From the NCBI RefSeq assembly GCF_001682855.1, contig NZ_MAQW01000001.1, forward strand, positions 1,173,926-1,237,925: a DNA stretch of 64,000 nucleotides, read 5' to 3'. The notes below the pieces were generated by a model, which was not told the DNA's origin, searched no databases, and worked only from the letters and a program-made list of their open reading frames with translations. Source of the DNA: Bacillus sp. FJAT-27264 (GTDB taxonomy: Bacteria; Bacillota; Bacilli; Paenibacillales; Paenibacillaceae). Shown here piece by piece: positions 53,712 to 61,865 of the stretch. Every line of letters starts with the position of its first letter. Positions within the stretch are counted from its first letter, which is position 1. The translations under genes were made by a program, and so were the position numbers.

Positions 53712-54344
53712 CTATTCCAGCACCAATTCTCCAAAGCTCGCGCTTAGATGAAAGTTTGGTGTGGCGGAATCCACCCTGTTCCAAGAGCCATAATGGGGGA
53801 ATTCTGTCTCATCCCCGCATTTGTAGAAGTTTCCGCGCAGGACTTGTCCTGAACTGACCGTGAAATCTGGGAACAATCCCGACAACCAATCGAAAGGAAT
53901 GGAGAATTCCAGCTCCCAGCCGCCCCCTTCAGGATGTTGTTCCCCATCTGCGTAAGAGGTCTGAATCTCAAAAAGCGCAGGCGGCGCATCCTCCAGATAC
54001 CTCCGATCACGCCCCTCGCCCAACTGAAGCAGTAGCGTCCCAGCCGCATTCAATTCAAAATTCAAATACCGGGCGTCGCTGTCAGGCAGCGGCTGCACGA
54101 AGAATTCGACACAGCTATCCGTATACACCGGCTCATTGGGTTGATGATAGCGAACAAGCGGATGCTCCTCATCCACCTTGAATTGAACATACAGCCGCTC
54201 AGCGGTGTAGTACGATCTGACTTCAACCTTAGGCGCATAATCGTTATCTAGCCAAAGGTATTGATCCACCGAAAGCGCCGGAACTTCGGACCAGTCTTTG
54301 GGTGCAGCGCTTGCGGTAATCTGATATGAACGATGGTTTGCCAT
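53712..54344 (-). CDS. Cytoplasmic CBM9-like (DOMON-type) protein
   Basis: A 210-residue protein with the CBM9 / DOMON-type beta-sandwich pattern: TERLYVQFKVDEEHP, CVEFFVQPLP, LNFELNAAGTLLLQ, WELEFSIPFDWL and FYKCGDETEFPHYGSW. CBM9 modules normally sit in large secreted xylanases; this one is alone and has no signal peptide. It may bind a sugar inside the cell or be a remnant module. The gene stands alone with its own terminator. Sugar ligand unknown. Confidence 0.85.
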   Translation of the reverse strand: MANHRSYQITASAAPKDWSEVPALSVDQYLWLDNDYAPKVEVRSYYTAERLYVQFKVDEEHPLVRYHQPNEPVYTDSCVEFFVQPLPDSDARYLNFELNAAGTLLLQLGEGRDRRYLEDAPPALFEIQTSYADGEQHPEGGGWELEFSIPFDWLSGLFPDFTVSSGQVLRGNFYKCGDETEFPHYGSWNRVDSATPNFHLSASFGELVLE

Positions 54345-54455
54345 GGAACAATCGCCTCTTTTGTAATATGATACGTAGCTTTAAAACTCTTATTTCTCGA
54401 CTTCACTTCTTGTTATGTATGTCGCATATTCCCCATTCACAGTCAATATTGAATT

Positions 54456-55106
54456 CTAGTCTCCCATTACCTTACTGATGTGTTTCTCAGCCTTATAATC
54501 CTTACGAATTTTATGCAGCACAGTGTTATTAGCTTCATTCCAAGACTCTAGTATCATTCGTGGCTTCGCTTCGATAATGTCTCGAGCCTCTCTTCTATCA
54601 TCTCTTTTGAAGGCCTCAATCATGTTTGCCAAATCTGAACGATCCAGGAGCTTCACATGATTAATCCCCGCCAGCGTCTCACAAGGCTCTGTAAATCTAG
54701 AACTAGTAATTACAATAGCCTTTTTAGCTTTATAATATCTCATACTAGAATAGACCTCTTGGACAGCACTGACACCCACAGTATTATCTACAGAATAGCG
54801 TTTTGCCTGGATAACATTTCTGATTCCATGACGGTCTGTGAAAATTACATCAGCTCCAAAATCACGACTCCCTAAAGTTTTATAAACGCCCGAATAACCT
54901 AACTCTAAAAAAAGCCTGTAGAGATACATTTCAAAACCCGTTCCATCCTCCATCTTATCAATATCGGCAATAGTAACTGACTTTAAATCCGTTACTTTTT
55001 CTATGATAAATGGTTTGGATTTGCGCTTGTTGGGGCTGATAAATTTGAACAAGAGAAGTCCCAATAATAATCCGGCAATGATCACTACTATTAAAGTTCC
55101 TTGCAA
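54456..55106 (-). CDS. Membrane-anchored Mrr-type restriction endonuclease-like protein
   Basis: The 216-residue protein has one N-terminal hydrophobic helix (LIVVIIAGLLLGLLLFKFI, residues 4-22) followed by a Mrr-like PD-(D/E)xK nuclease fold: GFEMYLYRLFLELGY, RDFGADVIF (catalytic Asp), and NVIQAKRYS (Gln-Ala-Lys), then the helix-rich tail. Similar small membrane-anchored nucleases are annotated as restriction endonuclease family; they may act on foreign or modified DNA near the membrane. No methyltransferase is adjacent, so it is not a type II partner. It stands alone beside an AT-rich, repeat-filled region. Confidence 0.85.
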   Translation of the reverse strand: MQGTLIVVIIAGLLLGLLLFKFISPNKRKSKPFIIEKVTDLKSVTIADIDKMEDGTGFEMYLYRLFLELGYSGVYKTLGSRDFGADVIFTDRHGIRNVIQAKRYSVDNTVGVSAVQEVYSSMRYYKAKKAIVITSSRFTEPCETLAGINHVKLLDRSDLANMIEAFKRDDRREARDIIEAKPRMILESWNEANNTVLHKIRKDYKAEKHISKVMGD

Positions 55107-55657
55107 AATAAAACCTCCAATTTAAAAAATAATATATGGAACGCATTAATAACTATACCAAAGTGTAATTAAAGGCATTTTTGTACCTTAAATACTCTGC
55201 AGTTACCGCTTAGTGGGAATTAACGACAATATTGTACCTTAAATTTTCCATAATAGGCATTTCAGCTCGATTTTTCGAAATTAAGATACAAAAACGCTCT
55301 TAATTGACGTATTTACCCATATTCAAGCAAAATAAGGTACGATAATGCTCTTAATTGGGGAGGTGAACCATTTTTTTTGTTTATACGACGGGGACTTTAA
55401 TTAAAATATAGGGAACAGAAAATCCACCTTCTAGAGAGTTATCTTCAACAGAATTCAACAAAATAACGCCTAATTTCTGTTTCATATTTAATTTCACTTA
55501 TATAGCTAATCACTATAATAGTTCTAGCAAGCCAAGTCTTGTAAAACTTTAGAAGAATAACTCCATTAGTATAATACCATATTTTTCTTGCTCATCTCAG
55601 CTTAATAAGGATTATTTGTAAAATAATACATGAGTTTTCTACTAACTTTCAAACAAC
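55107..55657. other. AT-rich gene-free region with four copies of a short repeat
   Basis: No gene seen. Four related units are present: 55167-55191 and 55218-55245 in one orientation (AATTAA...TTGTACCTTAA), 55278-55305 and 55331-55356 in the other (TTAAGATACAAAAACGCTCT... and TAAGGTACGATAATGCTCTT...). A weaker relative is at 20771-20796. Confidence 0.6.
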
Positions 55658-55693
55658 AAAAAAGCCACCAAGCCCCTAAGGACTTGCTGGCTT
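55658..55693 (-). terminator. Terminator of the GH65 / pgmB operon
   Basis: Minus strand: AGCCAGCAAGTCC / GGGCTTGGTGGCT with two mismatches, then TTTTTTG. Located 60 bases after the pgmB stop codon. Confidence 0.88.
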
Positions 55694-55752
55694 ATATCAA
55701 TTCTCCCGCCACACAGGGTCATACGAACGCTGGTAGCTTGCGGATGTAAGTC

Positions 55753-56421
55753 TTAACCTTCCAGCACCTTGTTCAGGAACGCCAGGCTCAATCCTGTCGT
55801 ATCCGGAAGCACTACATCGGCTCCAGCAGCTTCAAGGCTTTCACGTTCGCCGATACCAACGGCTTTCATGCCAGCCGATTTAATGGCTTCAACGCCTGCT
55901 GTAGCATCTTCAACGCCGATACAAAACTCAGGATTCGCGCCGACCTTCTCTGCTCCAGCAAGGAACAGATCAGGTGCAGGCTTGCCATGCTGTACGGAAT
56001 CCGGTGGTACCACATACTGGAAGAAGTTATCGAGCTCAAGGGAACGCAGGATTTGCGGCGCGTTTTTGCTCGCCGAAGCGATAACTGCCGGAATACCTTG
56101 TTCTTTCAGCTCTTTCAACAGCTCAGCAATGCCAGGGTAAGTATCCGCCGGTGTAAGATCTACCAGCAAGGAGACGTAATGTTCGTTCTTTTGATGGGCC
56201 AGCTCGGCCTTTTGTTCAGGCGTGAAGGAATTTTCCTTGCCTCCCAGACGCAGAATCCGCTCCAGGGATTCGCCGCGGCTGATGCCTTTGAGGGTCTCGT
56301 TGAATTCACGCTCGAATGGAATTCCAATGGATTCCCCAAGCTTTTTCCACGCTACGTAATGGTATTCTGCAGTATCCGTAATGACACCATCCAGGTCAAA
56401 AATAACAGCTTCTAGTTTCAT
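55753..56421 (-). CDS. pgmB: Beta-phosphoglucomutase
   Basis: Converts beta-glucose 1-phosphate, produced by inverting disaccharide phosphorylases such as GH65 enzymes, to glucose 6-phosphate. The 222-residue HAD-family protein has the nucleophile motif DLDGVITDTAEYHYVAWK (Asp nucleophile and general acid/base Asp), the cap-domain helix GISRGESLERIL, VIASASKNA and the final acidic motif GVEDATAGVEAI. Length is typical. It is the last gene of the operon with a GH65 phosphorylase, which is the classical partnership. Confidence 0.96.
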   Translation of the reverse strand: MKLEAVIFDLDGVITDTAEYHYVAWKKLGESIGIPFEREFNETLKGISRGESLERILRLGGKENSFTPEQKAELAHQKNEHYVSLLVDLTPADTYPGIAELLKELKEQGIPAVIASASKNAPQILRSLELDNFFQYVVPPDSVQHGKPAPDLFLAGAEKVGANPEFCIGVEDATAGVEAIKSAGMKAVGIGERESLEAAGADVVLPDTTGLSLAFLNKVLEG

Positions 56422-56472
56422 TATTCTCCATCTCCCAGCTCTATGTTCTGTTCTCTTTATATAGGTTATAGC

Positions 56473-58677
56473 TTAGTTCGCGGATAGTTCAAGTTCAATA
56501 TGTTTCTCACTGCTAGTTACCGTCTCGCCGTTCCAATCTACTGTTACTTTCCAGCCCGCCTCATTATGGATGACCGCCTTCAGCGTTCCATCGTTTTGGG
56601 TCAGTGTCAGATCGAATTCTGCATCCGCAACTACGAAATGTTCCAGCGAGCAAGCTTTGCCGTTCCAGGCAGCAGGCAATTGTGGTTTGATTTTCAATTC
56701 TTGATTAGCAGCAAAAGGCTCTACACCGAAGAAATGACGTATAAACGGTACCGCGATAGCATAAATGGTCCAAGCCTGCACTACACAACCATAATCCGGT
56801 GACATTTCGGAGAAAGAACCCGGCATTACACGTGAGAAGCTGCGTTTCATCCGGTTCAACAGATCCAATGCTGCGTCTGGATTGCCGTTGGCAACTTCCG
56901 CTACTGCGTGCACACCCGTTGAAATCGTCATCGTTCCCTGTTGATACATTCCGGACAAGTACGTGCCGTATTCTCCAATGAAGGTATCATTCCGCATGTT
57001 GTCCAGCGCCCGGCGAGCTTTATCAGGCTCAGCGATGCCAGCTTCCATGGGGGTCACAATAACCCAGTTCTTGTTCAGCAACCAACCACGGTCAGCAGAT
57101 GCATCCTCACCGGAGGCAGCCAAGAGTCCGTCTACGTATTCACGGTAGTCGTTAATCCCTTGCCCTTCTGCCAAGGAGACCATGTAGTCTACTTTTGGCG
57201 CAACATCTGAGGCAGGTGCGACAGCATCGGCGTACAAGCCTTCTTCTTCTTGCCAGAAGTACTTGTTCACGGCATCTGCGCAGCGCTGAGCCAGCTCACT
57301 GTATCTTTGCTGTGCTTCACGATCCTGCAAATATCCGCTCATCTCGGTCATAGCCTTCAGTGCTTGTGCTGTGTACACTGCGCTGTCGATCAGCTCCATG
57401 TTCAGTCCGGCAATTTCGATAATACCGTAACCAGAAGGGAACAGATCGCCATCCGGGTCCATTTCGCCCAGTAGCCAGTCGATACCTTTGACACAATAGT
57501 CGTAGTGGCGGCGCAACAATTCCTCGTCCCCGGTCCAACGGAACAGATCCCATACGAAAGCAATGTAATGCGCTGTTTCTTGTGTATTTCCCTTGTTCGA
57601 TACCGCTCCAAGCGTAGTCACTTCGTGAATGAAACGACCGTTGCCGTTAACTTCTTCCGACTTCTGTAGCAACAGGTTCAGTGTGTCCTTGGCCAGCTGT
57701 GGATCACCAATCGCGAGTACTCCTTGCAAGGAATACGTATTGTCACAGCCGAACCACCATGGATACGTCGGTCCGCCCGCAGTCAGGGCGCGTCCGATGC
57801 CATCCACCTTCTGGATCAGCCATTGGTTGTTCCATTTGGCCCAGGTGAAGGCTTCATTCCATTCGTTTTCGCCTTCAATGGTCAGCTTCGCCCGATCTGC
57901 AATCGCGTTATATACCTCACGCTTCTCAGACAGCAGACCTGCATAATGACCCGATAGATGACGATAAGTCTCCTTAACCTCTTCACGGGAAGTGTGGGAC
58001 CCAGCGACAAACAGATTAAAGCTGCGCTGCTCGCCTGGAGCCAGTCTCAATTCAGTACGGAAAGCGATACCGCAGCCTGCTCCGGCAGTAAACTCAGGTC
58101 CGTACAGATCCGGACGAGTCTCAACTTGATCACCAGGAAGATCGGTACCAACCAGTGTGTACCATTCATGGCTGGAGTCCTTCACGAGTACTTCGCGCGG
58201 GTTCAGCACGGTAGCTTCATCGGCAGCACCATCATGAATACCAACCTCATCCGAGTACCACACCGGGCGCAGATCGGTACGGAACAGAAGCTCCACCTGA
58301 AGCTGCAATTCTTCATCGCCGTAGTGTTTAATTTCATAAGCGGCCGTCATCCCTTTTACATGCTCAGGAGCAAACTGTGTACGCTCCATGGATACCGGGA
58401 TGTAGCTCAGGCCATGATCATATTGGAACCGGCTGCCCCAAGGCTCGCTTATGAAGCCATCCGCACGGGACCAGACGGAAATATTCCGCTTCTTGTCAGT
58501 AAGCTTCAGCCAGAAGCCATCCAGCAGCTTGATCGGGTGCAGCCAGACGCCGCCCATCTCATTGGCAACATGGTGACCGAAATCAGGAAAATATCCGTCC
58601 TGCGTACCGCAGATTTTGACGTATTCTCCACCGTTATAGTATAGATTGAATGGATGCTTGCTAGTAGTTCTAGCCAT
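56473..58677 (-). CDS. Six-hairpin glycosidase (amylo-alpha-1,6-glucosidase / glycogen-debranching-like)
   Basis: A 734-residue protein with an N-terminal beta-sandwich region and an (alpha/alpha)6 barrel (about residues 265-640). Barrel landmarks are GPTYPWWFGCDNTYSLQG, NTQETAHYIAFVWDLFRWTGDEE, DPDGDLFPSGYGIIEIAG and SPDYGCVVQAWTIYA. It has no signal peptide. The family includes amylo-alpha-1,6-glucosidases and several alpha-glycosidases, but no single activity can be assigned. In this operon it probably trims an imported oligosaccharide for the GH65 phosphorylase. Confidence 0.82.
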   Translation of the reverse strand: MARTTSKHPFNLYYNGGEYVKICGTQDGYFPDFGHHVANEMGGVWLHPIKLLDGFWLKLTDKKRNISVWSRADGFISEPWGSRFQYDHGLSYIPVSMERTQFAPEHVKGMTAAYEIKHYGDEELQLQVELLFRTDLRPVWYSDEVGIHDGAADEATVLNPREVLVKDSSHEWYTLVGTDLPGDQVETRPDLYGPEFTAGAGCGIAFRTELRLAPGEQRSFNLFVAGSHTSREEVKETYRHLSGHYAGLLSEKREVYNAIADRAKLTIEGENEWNEAFTWAKWNNQWLIQKVDGIGRALTAGGPTYPWWFGCDNTYSLQGVLAIGDPQLAKDTLNLLLQKSEEVNGNGRFIHEVTTLGAVSNKGNTQETAHYIAFVWDLFRWTGDEELLRRHYDYCVKGIDWLLGEMDPDGDLFPSGYGIIEIAGLNMELIDSAVYTAQALKAMTEMSGYLQDREAQQRYSELAQRCADAVNKYFWQEEEGLYADAVAPASDVAPKVDYMVSLAEGQGINDYREYVDGLLAASGEDASADRGWLLNKNWVIVTPMEAGIAEPDKARRALDNMRNDTFIGEYGTYLSGMYQQGTMTISTGVHAVAEVANGNPDAALDLLNRMKRSFSRVMPGSFSEMSPDYGCVVQAWTIYAIAVPFIRHFFGVEPFAANQELKIKPQLPAAWNGKACSLEHFVVADAEFDLTLTQNDGTLKAVIHNEAGWKVTVDWNGETVTSSEKHIELELSAN

Positions 58678-58729
58678 TAAGGTAACTCATCTCCTTATCT
58701 GTAGGTCATACGATAACACTTTAACCCCA

Positions 58730-59569
58730 TTAGCCCTTCACGGCTGAGGAGATAGAAATGCCCTCGATGAAATATTTCTGCGCGATAAAGAACAAGATCA
58801 AAGCCGGCAGCATAATGAGAATCGTCGCCGCCATGAGCATGTTCCATTCTACGTTGTACAAGCCCTTGAACATGGAAAGTCCCAGTGCGAGTGTATATTT
58901 CTCATTGGAGTTCAGATAGATCAACGGACCTTGGAAGTCATTCCATACGCCCATAAAGGTGAAGATGGATACGGCAACCAGCGGTGCTTTGGACAGTGGC
59001 ATCATAATCCGGGTGAAAATCTGCCAGCGGTTCGCACCATCCACATAAGCCGATTCGTCTAACTCACGCGGAATTCCACGCATGAACTGACGCACAAGGA
59101 AGATATTAAACGCATTTTGTCCGAAGAATGCCGGAAGGACCAGCGGCAAGAATGAGTTCGTGAGTCCTACTTGTTTGAACAACAGGAAGGTCGGAATCAA
59201 GGTTACTTGGCTCGGTAGCATCATTGTCGCGAGTAGTACGAGGAACAAAGTTCTTTTGCCACGGAAATTAAAACGGGCGAAGCCATAAGCACTGATCGCC
59301 GATGTGAACACCGTACCGATCATGACTGGAATAAGAATAATAAGCGTATTGCCCAGGAATTTAAAAAACGGAATCGCTGTCACAGCATCCGCATAGTTGG
59401 ACTATTGCCATTTAGTCGGCCAGAAGGCAGAACCGAACACTTCGGCCGGCGTCTTCAGTGATGTCGAAATCGTCCACAGTAGCGGAACCAGCACGATAGC
59501 CGAACCACCGAGCAATAATAATAGCGCAATCAGTTGGGACAGATTGAATCTAGGTTGTATTTTTTGCAT
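58730..59569 (-). pseudogene. MalG-type sugar ABC permease interrupted by an in-frame TAG
   Basis: The frame from the ATG at 59569 (GGAGAAG upstream) encodes MQKIQPRFNLSQLIALL..., the usual first helix, to FGSAFWPTKWQ, then TAG (59404-59402), then SNYADAVTAIPFFKFLGNT without shift to the end YFIEGISISSAVKG at 58730. Overall 280 codons, just the family length, with one codon being TAG where a Trp (TGG) would fit. The downstream part holds the EAA loop ESAYVDGANRWQIF and four helices. Thus it is one nonsense change, a recent pseudogene, a readthrough site or a sequencing error. Reinitiation at the GTG at 59383 would give only a truncated permease. Confidence 0.85.
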
Positions 59570-59585
59570 CTTGGCTTCTCCTTCC

Positions 59586-60482
59586 TTAGTCTTTTTGATC
59601 ATCGCCCTGGTAGTGAACCCAGAAGGACGAGCTGCGGATGACCAATAGCGTGAATATCATGATGATCAGGAACAGAATCCAGGAGAGCGCGGACGCATAA
59701 CCCATGTCAAATTCCATAAATGCTTTGTTATACAAGTAAAGATTATAGAACAGGGTCGAGTTCAGTGGTCCACCGTTTGTCATAACGAAAGCTTGGGTGA
59801 AATATTGGAACCCGCCGATAATCCCCATAATCAAGTTGAAAAATACGGTCGGCGTAATCATTGGCAACGTAATACTGAAGAATTTACGGAGCGGACCTGC
59901 ACCATCTAGTTGACCCGCCTCGTACAAGTCCTCCGGTACCCCTTGCAGACCTGACAGATAGATGATAATTGTGTTACCCACGCCCCATAGACCCATTACG
60001 ATCAGGGCGCCCAACGCGTAGCTAGGATCCTGCAGCCAAGCCGGTCCTTGAATACCGAACCAAGCCAATGCCTTGTTCAGAATCCCGTATTCCGGATTGA
60101 AGATCATCACCCACATCATAGAGGTGGCGACAGCAGGAATTACAGAAGGCATAAAGAAGATCAGACGGAAGAACTTCATTCCGCGCGAACGCATATTCAG
60201 AAGCAACGCAATCAGAATCGATGCCACTTGGAAGAGAGGCACAGAGACGATGGCGAAGATAAAGGTTACTTTTAAAGACTGGTAGAACAATTCATCGTGA
60301 AAAATGGCTTTGAAATTATCGAATCCCACAAACTGAATCGACTCGACGCCGGTGATTACATCCCATTTGCTGAAGGATAGGATCAGCGAAAAGATCATCG
60401 GGCCAAGTGTGAAAATAACCAGTCCTAGCAGCCACGGTAGGATAAACCAATAGCCCGCGCGCTCCGATTTGGTATTATTCAT
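59586..60482 (-). CDS. Sugar ABC transporter permease, MalF/LacF type
   Basis: First permease of the sugar importer, about 298 residues from the ATG at 60482 (AAGGAGG upstream; the longer frame from 60515 is not supported). Six predicted helices; FILPWLLGLVIFTLGPMIFSL at the start and the EAA loop YEAGQLDGAGPLRKFFSITLPM near residue 195. It lies 16 bases upstream of the broken MalG-type gene; if the partner is non-functional the importer would fail unless another permease substitutes. Confidence 0.93.
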   Translation of the reverse strand: MNNTKSERAGYWFILPWLLGLVIFTLGPMIFSLILSFSKWDVITGVESIQFVGFDNFKAIFHDELFYQSLKVTFIFAIVSVPLFQVASILIALLLNMRSRGMKFFRLIFFMPSVIPAVATSMMWVMIFNPEYGILNKALAWFGIQGPAWLQDPSYALGALIVMGLWGVGNTIIIYLSGLQGVPEDLYEAGQLDGAGPLRKFFSITLPMITPTVFFNLIMGIIGGFQYFTQAFVMTNGGPLNSTLFYNLYLYNKAFMEFDMGYASALSWILFLIIMIFTLLVIRSSSFWVHYQGDDQKD

Positions 60483-60544
60483 GACGGCCTCCTTGATGGA
60501 AAGCAGGTGAAGCACCGTGATCAGTGCTCCACCCGCAAACTTAT

Positions 60545-61849
60545 TTATTTGATTTTGGAATCAGCGGTTTTAGCTGCTTCGTCGAGTGCACTCTTCACAT
60601 CCAGCTTACCTAGCAGGATTTTCTCAAGTGCCTGGGTGAAGGCCTCTTTGAAAATCGGGCCGTTAGCAGAACGCATAGTAACCGGTTTGCGTGCAAAGTT
60701 CATCATTTCGATAACCGGTTTGTCTTTCTCTTCAGTAGCTTTTACTTGATCCAGTTCAGCTACAGTAGCAGGCAGTACCAATCCGTTCTTGGAGCGCAGT
60801 TTCTGCGCGTCTGTACCGGACAACCATTTCATCAGTTCGAAAGCTTCCGCTTTATGCTTCGTCTTAGAGTTCATCGCCCAACCTGCAGCTGCGATAATGC
60901 CGGCACGTTCGCCGTCAGCACCCTTAGGAATCAGCGCGGAACCGTATTCCACATTGGATTTGTCCAGATCGGACTTGATCCAGCGACCAGTAACCATCAT
61001 GGCCAACTTATCGGTCATGAACATGGAGGAGTCACCACCCATGGTTTGTGTATCTTGTGGTGTAGGGGATACTCTTCCATCACCCTTGGACAGCGCTACA
61101 TATTTCTCCATTGCTTGAACGGTCTTCTCACTGTTCATGAAGCCTTCAGCTTTGGTGCCTTCTTCATTAGCAATATCAGTGCCATTAGTCCACAGGTAAG
61201 TGTAAATCGGATACTCCCAAGTGCCTGCGTTGAAACCAAATTGTGTATATTTGCCGTTCTCTTGCTTGGTCAGCTTCTTCGCTGTAGCGAACATATCATC
61301 CCAAGTCCAGTCATCGCTTGGATAAGGAACGCCTGCTTCGTCAAAGATACGTTTGTTGTACCACAGCGCGAGTGGATTGAAATCCTTCGGCAGGTAGTAC
61401 AGCTTATCGTTGATGCGCTCCATGTCGATCAGGTCTTTCTGGTACATGGCGAGGTCAAATGTAGAATCCTTGGCGATATAATCGTCAAGCGGCTCAACAA
61501 CACCTTTATCCACGTAGGAGTAGAAGTCGCCTTCCCCAATCAGGAATACGTCCGCTGCGGTACCGCTTGCCAGAGAGGTTGTCAGCTTTGTAGCATAGCC
61601 GTCGCCTGGAACTGGCTCGAATTTCACTTCGATATCAGGGTGTGCTGCATTGAATTCATCTGCCAGTTGTTGCTCTGAGGAGCCACTAGTTACGTCACCC
61701 CAGGTTGTAAAGGTCAGCTGTACCTTTTTGCCACCGGCATTGCCGGAGCTTTCGTTGTTACCTGTGTTTGTGTTACCTGCGGAACAAGCCGAAAGAAGCA
61801 TAACGCCTGCGAGTACGCTGGCAACCTTCATGGATACTGTCTTTTTCAT
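60545..61849 (-). CDS. Sugar-binding lipoprotein (SBP family 1)
   Basis: The 434-residue product starts MKKTVSMKVASVLAGV at 61849 (GGGGAGG upstream) and has the lipobox LLSACSAGN with Cys near 23, then an Asn/Gly/Ser-rich linker. Motifs fit family-1 sugar-binding proteins: VQLTFTTWGDVTSG, LTTSLASGTAADVFLIGEGD, DWTWDDMFATAKKLTK and MTDKLAMMVTGRWIKSDL. It starts 16 bases after the GH65 gene, so the bound sugar is presumably the GH65 substrate, an alpha-linked glucose disaccharide or longer oligosaccharide. Confidence 0.94.
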   Translation of the reverse strand: MKKTVSMKVASVLAGVMLLSACSAGNTNTGNNESSGNAGGKKVQLTFTTWGDVTSGSSEQQLADEFNAAHPDIEVKFEPVPGDGYATKLTTSLASGTAADVFLIGEGDFYSYVDKGVVEPLDDYIAKDSTFDLAMYQKDLIDMERINDKLYYLPKDFNPLALWYNKRIFDEAGVPYPSDDWTWDDMFATAKKLTKQENGKYTQFGFNAGTWEYPIYTYLWTNGTDIANEEGTKAEGFMNSEKTVQAMEKYVALSKGDGRVSPTPQDTQTMGGDSSMFMTDKLAMMVTGRWIKSDLDKSNVEYGSALIPKGADGERAGIIAAAGWAMNSKTKHKAEAFELMKWLSGTDAQKLRSKNGLVLPATVAELDQVKATEEKDKPVIEMMNFARKPVTMRSANGPIFKEAFTQALEKILLGKLDVKSALDEAAKTADSKIK

Positions 61850-61865
61850 ATAGAAAGACCTCCCC

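Noticed and set aside
58730..59569. Frameshift in the MalG-type gene
   Set aside because: Both halves are in the same reading frame; the break is one nonsense codon, not a frameshift.
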